A stretch of DNA of 64,000 nucleotides from Nocardia carnea (GTDB lineage Bacteria; Actinomycetota; Actinomycetes; Mycobacteriales; Mycobacteriaceae), in NCBI RefSeq assembly GCF_029869215.1, contig NZ_JARWPM010000359.1, positions 1 through 64,000 on the forward strand. The letters are read 5' to 3'. A program made the position numbers and the translations under genes. Below, one piece after another: positions 1 to 8,659 of this stretch. How positions within the stretch are numbered: position 1 is the first letter of the stretch; each line of letters starts with the position of its first letter. The notes beneath the pieces are model-generated. The model was given only the letters and a program-made list of their open reading frames with translations. It had not been told where the DNA came from and did not search any database.

Positions 1-191
1 CCGCGGTGCCTTATGACTCGCCGCTTGGTGTATCGACCCGGGGCGGCGGCACAGCTGCCGGATGTGGCTGTGCAGCCGCCTGCGGCGACCGGTGAACGCA
101 GGGTCCGAGAACGCCCACGTCCTTTTCGTACCGAGTGGTATCGAACGATTCGTCAGTTGATGAACCGCTATCTAACGGTACATAAAGCGCA

Positions 192-788
192 TCAAAAAGC
201 GCTGCCGGTGCCCGGCAGGCCCGCGAGCCCGGCCAAGGGGAGGGGCAGGTTGTGCAGCGAGGGCAGGTGCAGCACCGGGATCGACGGCAGCAGGGCCGGC
301 GGGGGCGGCGGGATGTAGGGGTTGGGCATGTTCCAGGTGGGGTTCTGGGTGCCGCCCCCGTTGTTGTGCCCGTGGCCGGCGGGGCCGTCGTTGTCGTGGC
401 CGCGGTTGCCGCCGTAGCCGGCGTGCGAGTCATTGCTCCGGCCGTTGTGGCCGTTGTTGAAATCGTCGTTCCAGCCGTCGTAGTTATGCCGGTTGTGGTC
501 GCGATATCCGTAGTTGCCGTTATCGTCCCAGCCGAAGCCGTTATCGCCGATGCCGTAGTCGCCGGGCCGGCTGTCGCCGATCCGGTTGTCGCCGAAGCGG
601 CTGCCGCGGTCGCTGTCGCGGTCGTTGCCGGAACCGCGGGAACCGTGCGAGTCGTCGCTGATCGTGGACGCGCCGGCCGGGTCGGCGAGGGCGGTGCCGG
701 CAACCGCCAGGGGCGCGAGGGCGATGACCGCGATCGCGGCGATCCGGGCGGCGATACGGCGGGTGCGCTGTTCGGGGGTTCGGTTCAT
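192..788 (-). CDS. Secreted Asn/Gly/Asp-rich protein
   Basis: Function not recognised. The protein is 198 aa from an ATG preceded by a GAGGAC-like ribosome site; a GTG five codons earlier is possible. Residues 1-35 form a Sec signal peptide: an Arg-rich n-region, an Ala/Ile/Val core and an Ala-Leu-Ala cleavage site. Residues 40-140 are low-complexity, rich in Asn, Gly, Asp and His, with imperfect GD-x-x-IGD-type repeats and aromatic spacers. The tail (about 150-198) carries five consecutive prolines and a Leu/Pro-rich hydrophobic end. It looks like an exported, disordered cell-surface protein. The coding call rests on the signal peptide and on compositional periodicity; no enzymatic domain is visible. 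Confidence 0.7.
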   Translation of the reverse strand: MNRTPEQRTRRIAARIAAIAVIALAPLAVAGTALADPAGASTISDDSHGSRGSGNDRDSDRGSRFGDNRIGDSRPGDYGIGDNGFGWDDNGNYGYRDHNRHNYDGWNDDFNNGHNGRSNDSHAGYGGNRGHDNDGPAGHGHNNGGGTQNPTWNMPNPYIPPPPPALLPSIPVLHLPSLHNLPLPLAGLAGLPGTGSAF

Positions 789-1124
789 CGGTGGAGTCCT
801 CACTCGTCGCGCCCCGTGGGCGGCGGGGCGGTAGCGCTCCGGGGGGAGCGCTTATCGATACATTCATTACCGTACCGCTATGCAACGGCACATACAACAG
901 GTAATAGAAAATGCCCCTATACGTGGCGCACGCCGACCGTTCGCTGTGAGTCCGGGCTCGGCGGCTGCGGATCCGCAGGACCGGAAGCAGTCGGGGCGCA
1001 GGCCCCGGTAGACGATCGGCATCGTCGGCGCGGCGCCGTGCCGACTGCCTCCGGCAAGCACGGCTTCACCTCGGGCAGCGGTGCCGCTCATCGGGAGGTG
1101 CACGGCGACTCCGGCGGGTAGCCT
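789..1124. promoter_or_regulatory. Divergent intergenic region
   Basis: These 336 bases separate the minus-strand secreted protein from the plus-strand exporter. The stretch at about 850-930 is clearly more A/T-rich than the surroundings and is the likely place for divergent promoters. No clear operator, RNA gene or small gene was found. Confidence 0.35.
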
Positions 1125-2687
1125 GTGCCGGTGGGGTCGAGGGAAGACGTGCCGGGCACGACGAAACGTCCGGGCGTGGCGCTGGCCGCGGTCACCGCTG
1201 TAGTGTTCGTGACCTTCCTGGATACCACGGTGGTGAGTGTCGCGCTGGGCGCCATCCGCAGCGAGCTCAAAACCGATGTGACCGCACTCCAGTGGGTCGT
1301 CAACGGCTACACACTCGTCTTCGCCTGCCTGATGCTGGCCGGCGGATCTCTCGGCGATCGCTGGGGCCGCAAACGGGTCATGATCGTCGGGCTGGTGATC
1401 TTCGCCGCCGGCTCCGTGGTTTCGGCGCTCGCGACCAGTGTCGCGGTGCTCATTGCCGGCCGCGTGATCATGGGTGTGGGTGCGGCCGCTTCCGAACCCG
1501 GCACCCTCTCGGTGCTGCGGCATATCTTCCCCGGTGAAAGGTCCCGCGCGAAGGCACTCGGCGTATGGGCGGCGGCCTCGGGGCTGGCGCTGGCGGCCGG
1601 GCCGGTGCTGGGCGGTGTGCTGGTACACGCGTACGGGTGGCGTTCGATCTTCTGGTTCAACCTGGTGATCGGTGCGGTGGCGCTGGTCGCCGCGTTGTGG
1701 TCGGTTCCGGAGAGCGCCGATCCGCGCCCCGAGCCGATCGACTGGGCCGGCGCGCTGCTCGGCGCCGGTTTCCTCGGGGCGATCATCTACGCCGCGACCA
1801 GTGGCGAGGAGGTCGGTTACACCGCGCCCTCGGTGCTCGCGTTGTTCGCCGCCGGGGCGGTGGCGCTGGTCGCGTTCGTCGCCGTCGAACGGCGGGCCCG
1901 CGCGCCCATGCTCGACTTCCGGTATCTCCGCCTGCCGACGGTGCGCAGCGCCCTGGTGGTCGCGTTCGCCGTCTACTTCGGTGTCTTCTCGATCTTCTTC
2001 TTCACCGCACTGTATCTACAGGTGATGCACTCGTATTCGGGTGCGCGTACGGCCGCGGTATTCGCGCCGATGGCCGCCGCGATCATCATCGGATCGCTGG
2101 CCGCGGGCTACTGGGTGGGCCGCCGGGGTGCGCGGATACCCATGATCGTCGGCTGCGTACTCGGCGCCGGCGGGATCCTGCTGACCCGGCTCTCGCTGGC
2201 GAGTTCGGTGCAGGACCTCTCCTTGGCGGCCGCGATGGCGGTGGCGGGCGCGGGTTTCGGGATCGCGGTGGTGCCGTTGACCTCGGCCGTCATGTCGGCG
2301 GTACCGCCCGAACATTCGGGTATGGCGGCCGCGGTGACCAATACGATGCGCCAGGTCGGTTCGGCGTTCGGGGTCGCGGTGCTCGGTGTACTGGTGAATT
2401 CGCTGCTCACCGCGGACCTGAAGCAGCGGATGACGGAGCTGGGGCTCCCGCCGGACTTGCAACCCGGCGCGGTCGAAGCCGTCGAACGTGGCGGTATCCC
2501 CGAGGGGTTCAACATCACCCCGTATTTTCCGTACCTGGGGAAATTGAACGAGGTCATCGAAACCGGGAAGGTCGCCTTCCATCACGGACTGGATGTGGCA
2601 CTGCTGGTTTCGGCCGTCATGATCCTGGCCGCGGCGGCGTTCACCGCGCTGGATCCGGCAAGCCGCCGGCCTGCGCCCGAAGGCTAG
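1125..2687 (+). CDS. MFS drug exporter, DHA2 (EmrB/QacA) type
   Basis: Proton-driven multidrug exporter of the 14-helix DHA2 family, 520 aa, in the cytoplasmic membrane. The first helix carries the family signature LDTTVVSVAL (about residues 28-37). The helix 2-3 loop has motif A (GSLGDRWGRKR, about 75-85). Helix 5 has a G-x-x-x-G-P-x-x-G pattern typical of antiporters (about 155-165). The length is normal for the family. The start is uncertain: GTG 1125 gives a short leader, and GTG 1149 is also possible. It stands alone, and the minus-strand GntR gene converges on its end. The substrate cannot be told from sequence. Confidence 0.88.
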   Translation: MPVGSREDVPGTTKRPGVALAAVTAVVFVTFLDTTVVSVALGAIRSELKTDVTALQWVVNGYTLVFACLMLAGGSLGDRWGRKRVMIVGLVIFAAGSVVSALATSVAVLIAGRVIMGVGAAASEPGTLSVLRHIFPGERSRAKALGVWAAASGLALAAGPVLGGVLVHAYGWRSIFWFNLVIGAVALVAALWSVPESADPRPEPIDWAGALLGAGFLGAIIYAATSGEEVGYTAPSVLALFAAGAVALVAFVAVERRARAPMLDFRYLRLPTVRSALVVAFAVYFGVFSIFFFTALYLQVMHSYSGARTAAVFAPMAAAIIIGSLAAGYWVGRRGARIPMIVGCVLGAGGILLTRLSLASSVQDLSLAAAMAVAGAGFGIAVVPLTSAVMSAVPPEHSGMAAAVTNTMRQVGSAFGVAVLGVLVNSLLTADLKQRMTELGLPPDLQPGAVEAVERGGIPEGFNITPYFPYLGKLNEVIETGKVAFHHGLDVALLVSAVMILAAAAFTALDPASRRPAPEG

Positions 2688-2706
2688 GTCGCCCAGCGGT
2701 TCCGGG

Positions 2707-3420
2707 TCAGGGGGTTTGGATGGCCGTGAAGGTCATCCGGTCGCCGCGGTAGAGCGAGCGGCGGTGTTCGATCGGGATACCGGCAGGGTCGTAGGAGACG
2801 CGTTTCAGCAGGAACATCGGGGTGCGGGTGTCGACGGTGAGCAGCGCGGCTTCGCGGGCGTCGGGCAGGGTGGTTTCGATGCTGTCGACCGCCTTCGCGA
2901 AAGAGATGCCCCGGGCGGCTATTTCGGCGTAGAGCGAGCGGGTGTAGTCGAAGGTGTCGATCAGGCCGGGGTAGCGGTAGGCGGGCAGCCGGGTGGTTTC
3001 CAGGCCGAGGCGGACGCCGTCGGTGGTGAGGACACGTTCGAGCTGGATGATCGGATCGCCCGGTTCGATGGCGAGTTGGGCGGCCAGTTCCGGGTCGGCG
3101 GTGAGCCGCGACCAGCCCACCAGAATGCGCGTGGCACTACGTCCTTCGGCGCGGGCCGCCTCGGTATAGGAGCCCAGGGCCAGCGGGAGAACCAGTTTCG
3201 GACCGGCCACCAGGGTGGTTTTGCCCTGTCGTTCGATCCGGCCCGCGACCAGCAGCTCCCGTAACGCCTGGCGCACCGTTTCCCGGGCCACGTCGAAACG
3301 CACCGCGAGATCGCGTTCGGACGGCACGGTGGCGCCCACCTCGAGCCCGTCGAGCAGTTCCTCGATGCTCGCGCGCACGATCTGATGTTTGAGCACCCGG
3401 GGCTCCGCGGTCGACGTCAC
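2707..3420 (-). CDS. phnF: GntR/UTRA transcriptional repressor, PhnF-like
   Basis: DNA-binding repressor of the HutC/FarR branch, 237 aa from GTG. The winged helix is at about 10-75 (SERDLAVRFDVARETVRQALREL recognition region). The UTRA ligand-binding domain is at about 90-235, with the usual PIIQLERV and tail segments. It is transcribed away from the phosphonate transport genes, and the intergenic region holds two perfect copies of TGGTATAGACCA, the sequence known for Mycobacterium smegmatis PhnF. That combination supports the name. By inference it represses the divergent operon, and perhaps itself, until phosphate or phosphonate signals release it. It shares no obvious link with the MFS gene behind it. 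Confidence 0.85.
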   Translation of the reverse strand: MTSTAEPRVLKHQIVRASIEELLDGLEVGATVPSERDLAVRFDVARETVRQALRELLVAGRIERQGKTTLVAGPKLVLPLALGSYTEAARAEGRSATRILVGWSRLTADPELAAQLAIEPGDPIIQLERVLTTDGVRLGLETTRLPAYRYPGLIDTFDYTRSLYAEIAARGISFAKAVDSIETTLPDAREAALLTVDTRTPMFLLKRVSYDPAGIPIEHRRSLYRGDRMTFTAIQTP

Positions 3421-3441
3421 GGTCCAACCCTACCGCGACCG

Positions 3442-3500
3442 TGGTCTATACCAGCTGTTAACCCAAGGTTCGCTCAACGGCTGTTCCCTGGTCTATACCA
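3442..3500. promoter_or_regulatory. Two PhnF-type operators
   Basis: TGGTCTATACCA occurs at 3442-3453 and again, base for base, at 3489-3500. It is the reverse complement of TGGTATAGACCA, the published PhnF recognition sequence, and is itself an inverted repeat (TGGT-N4-ACCA). The copies are 47 bp apart, in the 99-bp gap between phnF and the PhnX-like gene, and the second ends 19 bases before the proposed start codon. Binding there would block transcription in both directions. Confidence 0.85.
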
Positions 3501-3519
3501 GCATGGCATTCTCGGTCCT

Positions 3520-4206
3520 GTGCAAGACGACACCGCTATCGCCCTGGCAGTACTGGATATGGCCGGCACCACCGTCGCCGACGACGGCGCCGTGATCGCC
3601 GCCTTCGACGACGCCGCCACCGCGGTGGGACTGCCGGAAAGCGGCCCCGAGCGGGACAAGGCCCGCCAGTACGTGATCGATACGATGGGCCAGTCGAAAA
3701 TCGTGGTTTTCCGTGCACTTTTCGGTTCCGACCATCGCGCAGCAGTTGCCAACGCGGCCTTCGAATCCGCCTACGAACGCCATATCGAAACCGGCTCCGT
3801 CACCGCGATCCCGGGCGCCGCGGAAGCCATCGCGAAGCTGCGCGCGTCCGGCATCAAGGTCGCGCTCACCACCGGCTTCAGCCGATCCACCCAGCGCAAA
3901 CTCCTCGACGCCCTGGGCTGGGCCGAAGTTGCCGATCTGGTGCTGGCCCCCGCCGACGCCGGTCGCGGCCGCCCCTATCCCGACCTGGTCCTCACGGCGT
4001 TGCTGCGCCTGGAGGTCGACGACGTCCGCCGGGTCGCGGTGCTCGGTGACACCGCCAGCGACATCATCTCCGGGCTCCGGGCCGGCGCGGGCGTCGTCGC
4101 CGGCACCCTCACCGGCGCCCACGACGCCGAAACGCTGCGCGCCGCCGGTGCCACCCATGTGCTCGGGTCCGTCACCGAACTGCCCGCCCTGCTCTTATCC
4201 GCCTGA
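3520..4206 (+). CDS. Phosphonatase-like HAD hydrolase
   Basis: HAD-superfamily hydrolase of the PhnX-like clade (TIGR03351 type), 228 aa from GTG 3520. Earlier in-frame starts would run across the PhnF operators and are rejected. Motif I is D13-M-A-G-T17: the Asp nucleophile followed by Ala rather than the second Asp of ordinary HAD phosphatases, as in phosphonoacetaldehyde hydrolase. Lys60 in the cap (MGQSKI) lies where PhnX has its Schiff-base lysine. R151 in GRPYPDL replaces the usual HAD lysine, also a PhnX trait, and GDTASD closes the site. It probably cleaves a C-P or phosphate ester bond in an imported phosphonate; the true substrate is unknown. It is first in the PhnF-controlled operon. 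Confidence 0.83.
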   Translation: MQDDTAIALAVLDMAGTTVADDGAVIAAFDDAATAVGLPESGPERDKARQYVIDTMGQSKIVVFRALFGSDHRAAVANAAFESAYERHIETGSVTAIPGAAEAIAKLRASGIKVALTTGFSRSTQRKLLDALGWAEVADLVLAPADAGRGRPYPDLVLTALLRLEVDDVRRVAVLGDTASDIISGLRAGAGVVAGTLTGAHDAETLRAAGATHVLGSVTELPALLLSA

Positions 4207-4238
4207 TCCGCTCCGCCCTTCTCTCCCAAGGACGTTCC

Positions 4239-5198
4239 ATGTTCTTCCGTCGTCGTCATACCGCGGCCGCCGTACTCGCCGGCCTGGCTCTCACCCTCTC
4301 CGCCTGTTCCGGTTCCGATTCCGAGGCGGTGAACGACCAGGGCTTCCCGGAGACCCTGACCCTCGCCGCCATCCCGGCCGAGAACTCCACCGATCTGAAG
4401 TCCAGCTACGAGCCCGTGATCGCGCTGCTGGAGCGGGAAACCGGATCGAAGGTCGAGTTCGTACAGGCCTCCGACTACGCGGGCGTGGTCGAGGGTCTTA
4501 TCGCCGGCAATGTGGACCTGGCGTTCTTCGGGCCCTTCGCCTACGTCGTCGCCGGGGTGAACGGCGCCGAGATGACCCCGCTCGGTGCGGTGGTCAAGGA
4601 CAAGGGCACGCCGCCCGGCTACCAGTCCTACGGCCTCGCCCGTGCCGATAACGCCCAGGTGAACGCCCTCGAGGATTTCAAGGGCAAGAAGGTCTGCTTC
4701 GTCGATCCCGGCTCGACCTCCGGATTCCTGTATCCCTCCGCCGGTTTGATCGAGAAGAAGGTGATCGCATCCGGTTCGGAGGCCGATCTCTCGGCCGGTC
4801 TGCAGCCGATCTACGCCGGCGGTCACGACGCCTCCGCGCTGGCCATCGCGGCCGGTGACTGCGATGCGGGTTTCGCCTTCGACACCATGGTCGACAAAAC
4901 CCTCATCGAGAAGGGTGACCTGAAGCCCGGTCAGCTGAAGACGGTGTGGAAATCGGAAACCATCGCCGGTTCGGTGTTCGCCGCCAACAACGATCTCGGC
5001 GCCGACACCATCGCGAAACTGAAGACCGTCTTCACCGAGAAGGTGAACGCCGAATACATGCTCGGCGAGGGCCTCTGCACCGGCGACTGCCGGATCACCG
5101 ACGAACGGGCCTGGGGTGTCGTCCCGGCGGAGGACGCCGACTACAACGGCGTGCGCCACGTCTGTGAGGTCACCGGCTCCGAGAAGTGCAAGGGCTGA
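4239..5198 (+). CDS. phnD: Phosphonate/phosphate ABC transporter binding lipoprotein
   Basis: Extracellular solute-binding lipoprotein of the PhnD family, 319 aa. Residues 1-26 are a lipoprotein signal with a lipobox ending in L-S-A-C, so the mature protein is lipid-anchored outside the membrane. The conserved core includes a phosphate-contacting LAFFGPFAYV-like segment (about 90) and the DPGSTSGFLYP loop (about 165-175), both typical of PhnD. A distal Cys pair (LCTGDC) may form a disulfide. It starts 32 bases after the PhnX-like gene and is followed at once by phnC. In M. smegmatis the equivalent PhnDCE imports phosphate as well as phosphonate, so phosphate is a real alternative substrate here. 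Confidence 0.9.
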   Translation: MFFRRRHTAAAVLAGLALTLSACSGSDSEAVNDQGFPETLTLAAIPAENSTDLKSSYEPVIALLERETGSKVEFVQASDYAGVVEGLIAGNVDLAFFGPFAYVVAGVNGAEMTPLGAVVKDKGTPPGYQSYGLARADNAQVNALEDFKGKKVCFVDPGSTSGFLYPSAGLIEKKVIASGSEADLSAGLQPIYAGGHDASALAIAAGDCDAGFAFDTMVDKTLIEKGDLKPGQLKTVWKSETIAGSVFAANNDLGADTIAKLKTVFTEKVNAEYMLGEGLCTGDCRITDERAWGVVPAEDADYNGVRHVCEVTGSEKCKG

Positions 5199-5203
5199 TT
5201 CCG

Positions 5204-6022
5204 ATGCCACCCGCGCCGCACCGGCCCACTGTCGCCGGGGACGACACCGTGATCTCCGCGCAGTCGGTCACCAAGAAGTTCGGCGATACCACCGCGCTCG
5301 ACGATGTGTCGTTCGAGGTGCACCGCAGTGAGATGGTCGTGCTGCTCGGGCTCTCCGGGTCCGGTAAATCGACCCTGTTGCGGTGCCTGAACGGACTGCA
5401 CCCGGTGAGTTCGGGCCGGATCGAGGTCGACGGCACCCGCGTCGACCTCGCCTCCGGGGCCCGGCTGCGGGCCCTGCGGCGCGAGGTGGGCTTCGTCTTC
5501 CAGCAGTTCAACCTGGTCGGGCGGCTCAGCTGCCTGGAGAACGTGCTCATCGGCGGCCTCGGTCGGATCGCGCTGCCGCGCTACGGGGCACTCACCTACC
5601 CCAAACGGATGCGGCTCGAGGCGCTACAGCATCTCGACCGCGTCGGGCTGGCCGATCTCGCCGAACGCCGCGCCGATACCCTCTCCGGCGGCCAGCAGCA
5701 GCGGGTCGCGATCGCGCGGACCCTCATGCAGCAACCCAAGGTCGTGCTCGCCGACGAACCGGTCGCCTCGCTCGACCCGGAGAACGCGGGCGTGGTGATG
5801 GACCTGCTGTTCCGGGTGTGTATCGAAGAGAAACTGACGGTGCTGTGCACCCTGCACCAGGTGGATCTGGCGATGGGCTGGGCGCACCGGCTGATCGGGC
5901 TGCGGGGCGGGGTGAAGGTGCTGGACCGGCCCGCGGTGGGCCTTTCCAAGGACGAGGTCATGGAGATCTACCAGCGGGTCGAACCGGCGGTGGCCGAAGC
6001 GAACGCGGCCGAACCGCGATGA
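5204..6022 (+). CDS. phnC: Phosphonate ABC transporter ATPase
   Basis: ATP-binding subunit of the importer, 272 aa from ATG 5204, five bases after the phnD stop; a start at 5186 would overlap phnD. Walker A is GLSGSGKST (about 52-60). The Q-loop lies in FVFQQFNLVGRLS, the ABC signature is LSGGQQQR, Walker B is VVLADEPVASLDPE and the switch histidine is in LHQVD. The FQQFNLV segment and the FQ-x-x-x-L context are typical of PhnC. The stop overlaps the phnE start (ATGA), so the two subunits are translationally coupled. It acts on the cytoplasmic face with PhnE. Confidence 0.93.
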   Translation: MPPAPHRPTVAGDDTVISAQSVTKKFGDTTALDDVSFEVHRSEMVVLLGLSGSGKSTLLRCLNGLHPVSSGRIEVDGTRVDLASGARLRALRREVGFVFQQFNLVGRLSCLENVLIGGLGRIALPRYGALTYPKRMRLEALQHLDRVGLADLAERRADTLSGGQQQRVAIARTLMQQPKVVLADEPVASLDPENAGVVMDLLFRVCIEEKLTVLCTLHQVDLAMGWAHRLIGLRGGVKVLDRPAVGLSKDEVMEIYQRVEPAVAEANAAEPR

Positions 6023-7611
6023 GCACCCTCCTCCTCCCGCCGCCGCAGGCCGCGAAACCGCGCGTGCCCACACCGATCCGCACCGTCCTGCTGCGGACAT
6101 GCGCCGCCGCCGCGGTACTGGCCACGCTGGCGGCGGCCTGGTACATCGATTTCGCGCCGGCCACCCTGATCGACGGTCTCGACGAAATCGCCGCGCTGCT
6201 GGAGCGGATGCTGCCGCCGCGGCTCGACGATCCCGGCCGTATCTCCGTGCTCGCCGTCGAGACCCTGCTCATGGCGGTGCTCGGCACCGTGCTCGCCGCG
6301 GCGGTATCGGTACCACTGGCGTTCCTCGCCGCCCGTAACACCACCCCGCATCCGGCGGTCTACGCCGTGGCGCGGGCGATCATCACGTTCTGCCGGGCCA
6401 TGCCGGACCTGTTGTTCGCCGCGCTGTTCGTGCGGGCGCTCGGTATCGGTGTGCTCCCCGGCATCCTGGCGCTCGCACTGCATTCGATCGGGATGCTCGG
6501 CAAACTCTTCGCCGATGCGATCGAACAGACCGATCCAGGCCCGCGGGAAGCCGTGCGCGCGACCGGCGCCGGGTACTTCCGGGAAATGCTCAATGCGGTG
6601 GTCCCGCAGGCCGTTCCCGCGTGGATCAGTACCTTCGTCTACCGCATCGATATCAACCTCCGGATGTCGGTGGTGCTCGGTTTCGTCGGCGCGGGCGGTA
6701 TCGGTTTCGCCCTGCAGGACGCACTGCGCGGGCTGATCTATCCACGGGCCCTCGGCATTGTCGGCGTGATCCTGGTGATCATCGCGGCCATGGAAGTGCT
6801 CACCATCGTCATCCGGCGTACCCTGCTCACCGCGTCGCCGGCGGGGCCGCGCCGAGACCGGCTGACCCGCTTCGCCTTCGGTGGTCTGCTGGGTATCACC
6901 TGTCTCGCGTCGCTGCTGGTGCTCGAGATCGACCCGTGGTCGCTGCTGACCTGGCCGTGGCCCTCGTTCGAGGTGTTCGGCCGGATGATCCCGCCGGATT
7001 TCGGGGCGCTCGGCACCGAACTGTTCGACGCGGCCGTGCAGACCGTCGCGATCGGCCTGGTGGCTACAGCCATCGGCGTGGTGCTCTCGATCCCGCTGGG
7101 CATCCTCGGCGCCGCGAACGTCTCCCCGCATCCGGCGGTGTACTGGTCGGCCCGGGCCTGGATTCTGGCGGTGCGCGCGGTACCCGAACTCATCATCGCG
7201 GTGGTGTTCGTCGCGGCGCTGGGTTTGGGCCCGATCGCCGGAACGTGCGCGCTGGCCATCGGTTCGATCGGCTTCCTCGGCAAACTCGTCGCCGATGCCG
7301 TCGAGGAAATCGACCCCGGCCCGCTGGAAGCTGTCCGCGCGGTGGGCGGCGGGTGGTGGAAAACGCTGTTCGCCGCGGTAGTGCCGCAGGCCGTGCCCTC
7401 GATGATCGGGTCGAGTCTCTACCTGCTCGACGTCAATATCCGCACCTCCACGGTGCTGGGCATCGTCGGTGCGGGCGGTATCGGCTACCTGCTGTTCGAG
7501 GCCATCCGCACGCTGAACTTCGATATCGCCGGCGCCATCGTGATCGTCGTCTTCGTCATCGTCTACACCATCGAAAGGCTCTCCGGATGGATACGCTCAC
7601 TCGTCGTCTGA
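6019..7611 (+). CDS. phnE: Double-length phosphonate ABC permease
   Basis: Membrane permease of 530 aa, about twice a single PhnE. It consists of two homologous halves (about 1-270 and 271-530). Each has about six helices, an E-A-V-R-A loop that docks on the ATPase (DPGPREAVRATG at about 175, DPGPLEAVRAVG at about 435), and a V-V-P-Q-A-V-P then VGAGGIG segment. One chain can therefore replace the usual PhnE homodimer and pair with two PhnC. The gene starts within the phnC stop (ATGA). Its last 25 bases overlap the start of the next gene in another frame. Confidence 0.9.
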   Translation: MSTLLLPPPQAAKPRVPTPIRTVLLRTCAAAAVLATLAAAWYIDFAPATLIDGLDEIAALLERMLPPRLDDPGRISVLAVETLLMAVLGTVLAAAVSVPLAFLAARNTTPHPAVYAVARAIITFCRAMPDLLFAALFVRALGIGVLPGILALALHSIGMLGKLFADAIEQTDPGPREAVRATGAGYFREMLNAVVPQAVPAWISTFVYRIDINLRMSVVLGFVGAGGIGFALQDALRGLIYPRALGIVGVILVIIAAMEVLTIVIRRTLLTASPAGPRRDRLTRFAFGGLLGITCLASLLVLEIDPWSLLTWPWPSFEVFGRMIPPDFGALGTELFDAAVQTVAIGLVATAIGVVLSIPLGILGAANVSPHPAVYWSARAWILAVRAVPELIIAVVFVAALGLGPIAGTCALAIGSIGFLGKLVADAVEEIDPGPLEAVRAVGGGWWKTLFAAVVPQAVPSMIGSSLYLLDVNIRTSTVLGIVGAGGIGYLLFEAIRTLNFDIAGAIVIVVFVIVYTIERLSGWIRSLVV

Positions 7612-8600
7612 CCCGCGCGGCCGTCTGGTCCGGTGACGGCGTGCGGGTGCGCGAGGTCGAGCTTCCGGAGCCGGGTCCGGGGGAACTCCTGGTGCGGGTG
7701 CGGCTGGCCACCGTCTGCGGGAGCGATCTGCACACGGTCTCCGGCCGCCGCCCGGCGCCGTCGCCCTCGATTCTCGGCCACGAAGCCGTCGGGCACGTGG
7801 TTGCCGCCGGGCCCGGCGCCGAACAGGAGATCGGCGACCGGATCGTCTGGTCGGTCACCGCCGCCTGCGGCCGGTGCGGGCGTTGCCGGCGCGGCTTCAC
7901 CGCCAAATGCGAGCAGGTGCGCAAGGTCGGGCACGAAGCATTCACCGGTGACTGGCCGCTGTCCGGCGGCTACGCCGAGCACATCCTGCTACCCGCCGGC
8001 GTCACCACCGTCGTGGTGCCCGATATGGTCCCCGACGCGGTCGCCGCACCCGCCGGCTGCGCGACCGCCACCGTGATGGCCGTGCTGGAAGCCGCCGGTG
8101 ACCTGACCGGCCGCCGAGTCCTGATCTGCGGCGCGGGCATGCTCGGAGTCACCGCGGCCGCCGCCTGCGCCGAACGGGACGCCCGGGTGGTGATCAGTGA
8201 TCCCCATCCCCAGCGTCGCGCGTTGGCCGCCCGCTTCGGCGCCGAACCGGATACGGGTGGCACGATCGATATCGCCCTGGATTTCTCCGGTTCGTCCACC
8301 GCGGTGGCCGGCGCGTTGTCCCGGCTCGATCTCGGTGGAATCCTGGTACTCGCCGGTTCGGTGACCCCCGGGCCCACCGTCGCGCTCGATCCGGAATCGG
8401 TGGTCCGGGGCTGGCTGACCATCACCGGGGTGCACAACTACGAACCCCGCCACCTCGTCCGCGCGGTCGAGTTCCTCACCCGCACCTGCCGCACCATGCC
8501 CTGGAGCGATCTCGTCGCGGCCCCGGTCGCCCTGGATGCGATCGGCACCGTCCTGGAGCCCACGCCGCGGGAAGTGCTGCGCGCCTCGGTCACTCCGTGA
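7587..8600 (+). CDS. Phosphonate-associated zinc alcohol dehydrogenase
   Basis: Medium-chain NAD(P)-dependent alcohol dehydrogenase, 337 aa, of the clade repeatedly found beside phosphonate catabolism genes (TIGR03366 type). Catalytic zinc ligands are visible as CGSD (about 47) and GHE (about 68). The structural zinc site is a cluster of four cysteines, CGRCGRC then C (about 95-110). The Rossmann motif is the G-A-G-x-L-G segment at about 180. The start codon lies inside the last 25 bases of phnE, so it belongs to the PhnF operon. It may oxidise an alcohol or reduce an aldehyde released from the phosphonate carbon skeleton; the substrate is inferred only from context. Confidence 0.85.
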   Translation: MDTLTRRLTRAAVWSGDGVRVREVELPEPGPGELLVRVRLATVCGSDLHTVSGRRPAPSPSILGHEAVGHVVAAGPGAEQEIGDRIVWSVTAACGRCGRCRRGFTAKCEQVRKVGHEAFTGDWPLSGGYAEHILLPAGVTTVVVPDMVPDAVAAPAGCATATVMAVLEAAGDLTGRRVLICGAGMLGVTAAAACAERDARVVISDPHPQRRALAARFGAEPDTGGTIDIALDFSGSSTAVAGALSRLDLGGILVLAGSVTPGPTVALDPESVVRGWLTITGVHNYEPRHLVRAVEFLTRTCRTMPWSDLVAAPVALDAIGTVLEPTPREVLRASVTP

Positions 8601-8659
8601 TCCCGGCTCCGGGCGTGCTCGGTGTTGCGGCGGCCGGTGCCCAGGGGGACGATTGAGCG

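Noticed and set aside
3385-3519. Longer N-terminus for the PhnX-like protein
   Set aside because: It runs through both PhnF operators and has no resemblance to the family before GTG 3520.
5186-5203. Earlier phnC start
   Set aside because: It overlaps the phnD stop and adds six residues not typical of PhnC; ATG 5204 is better.
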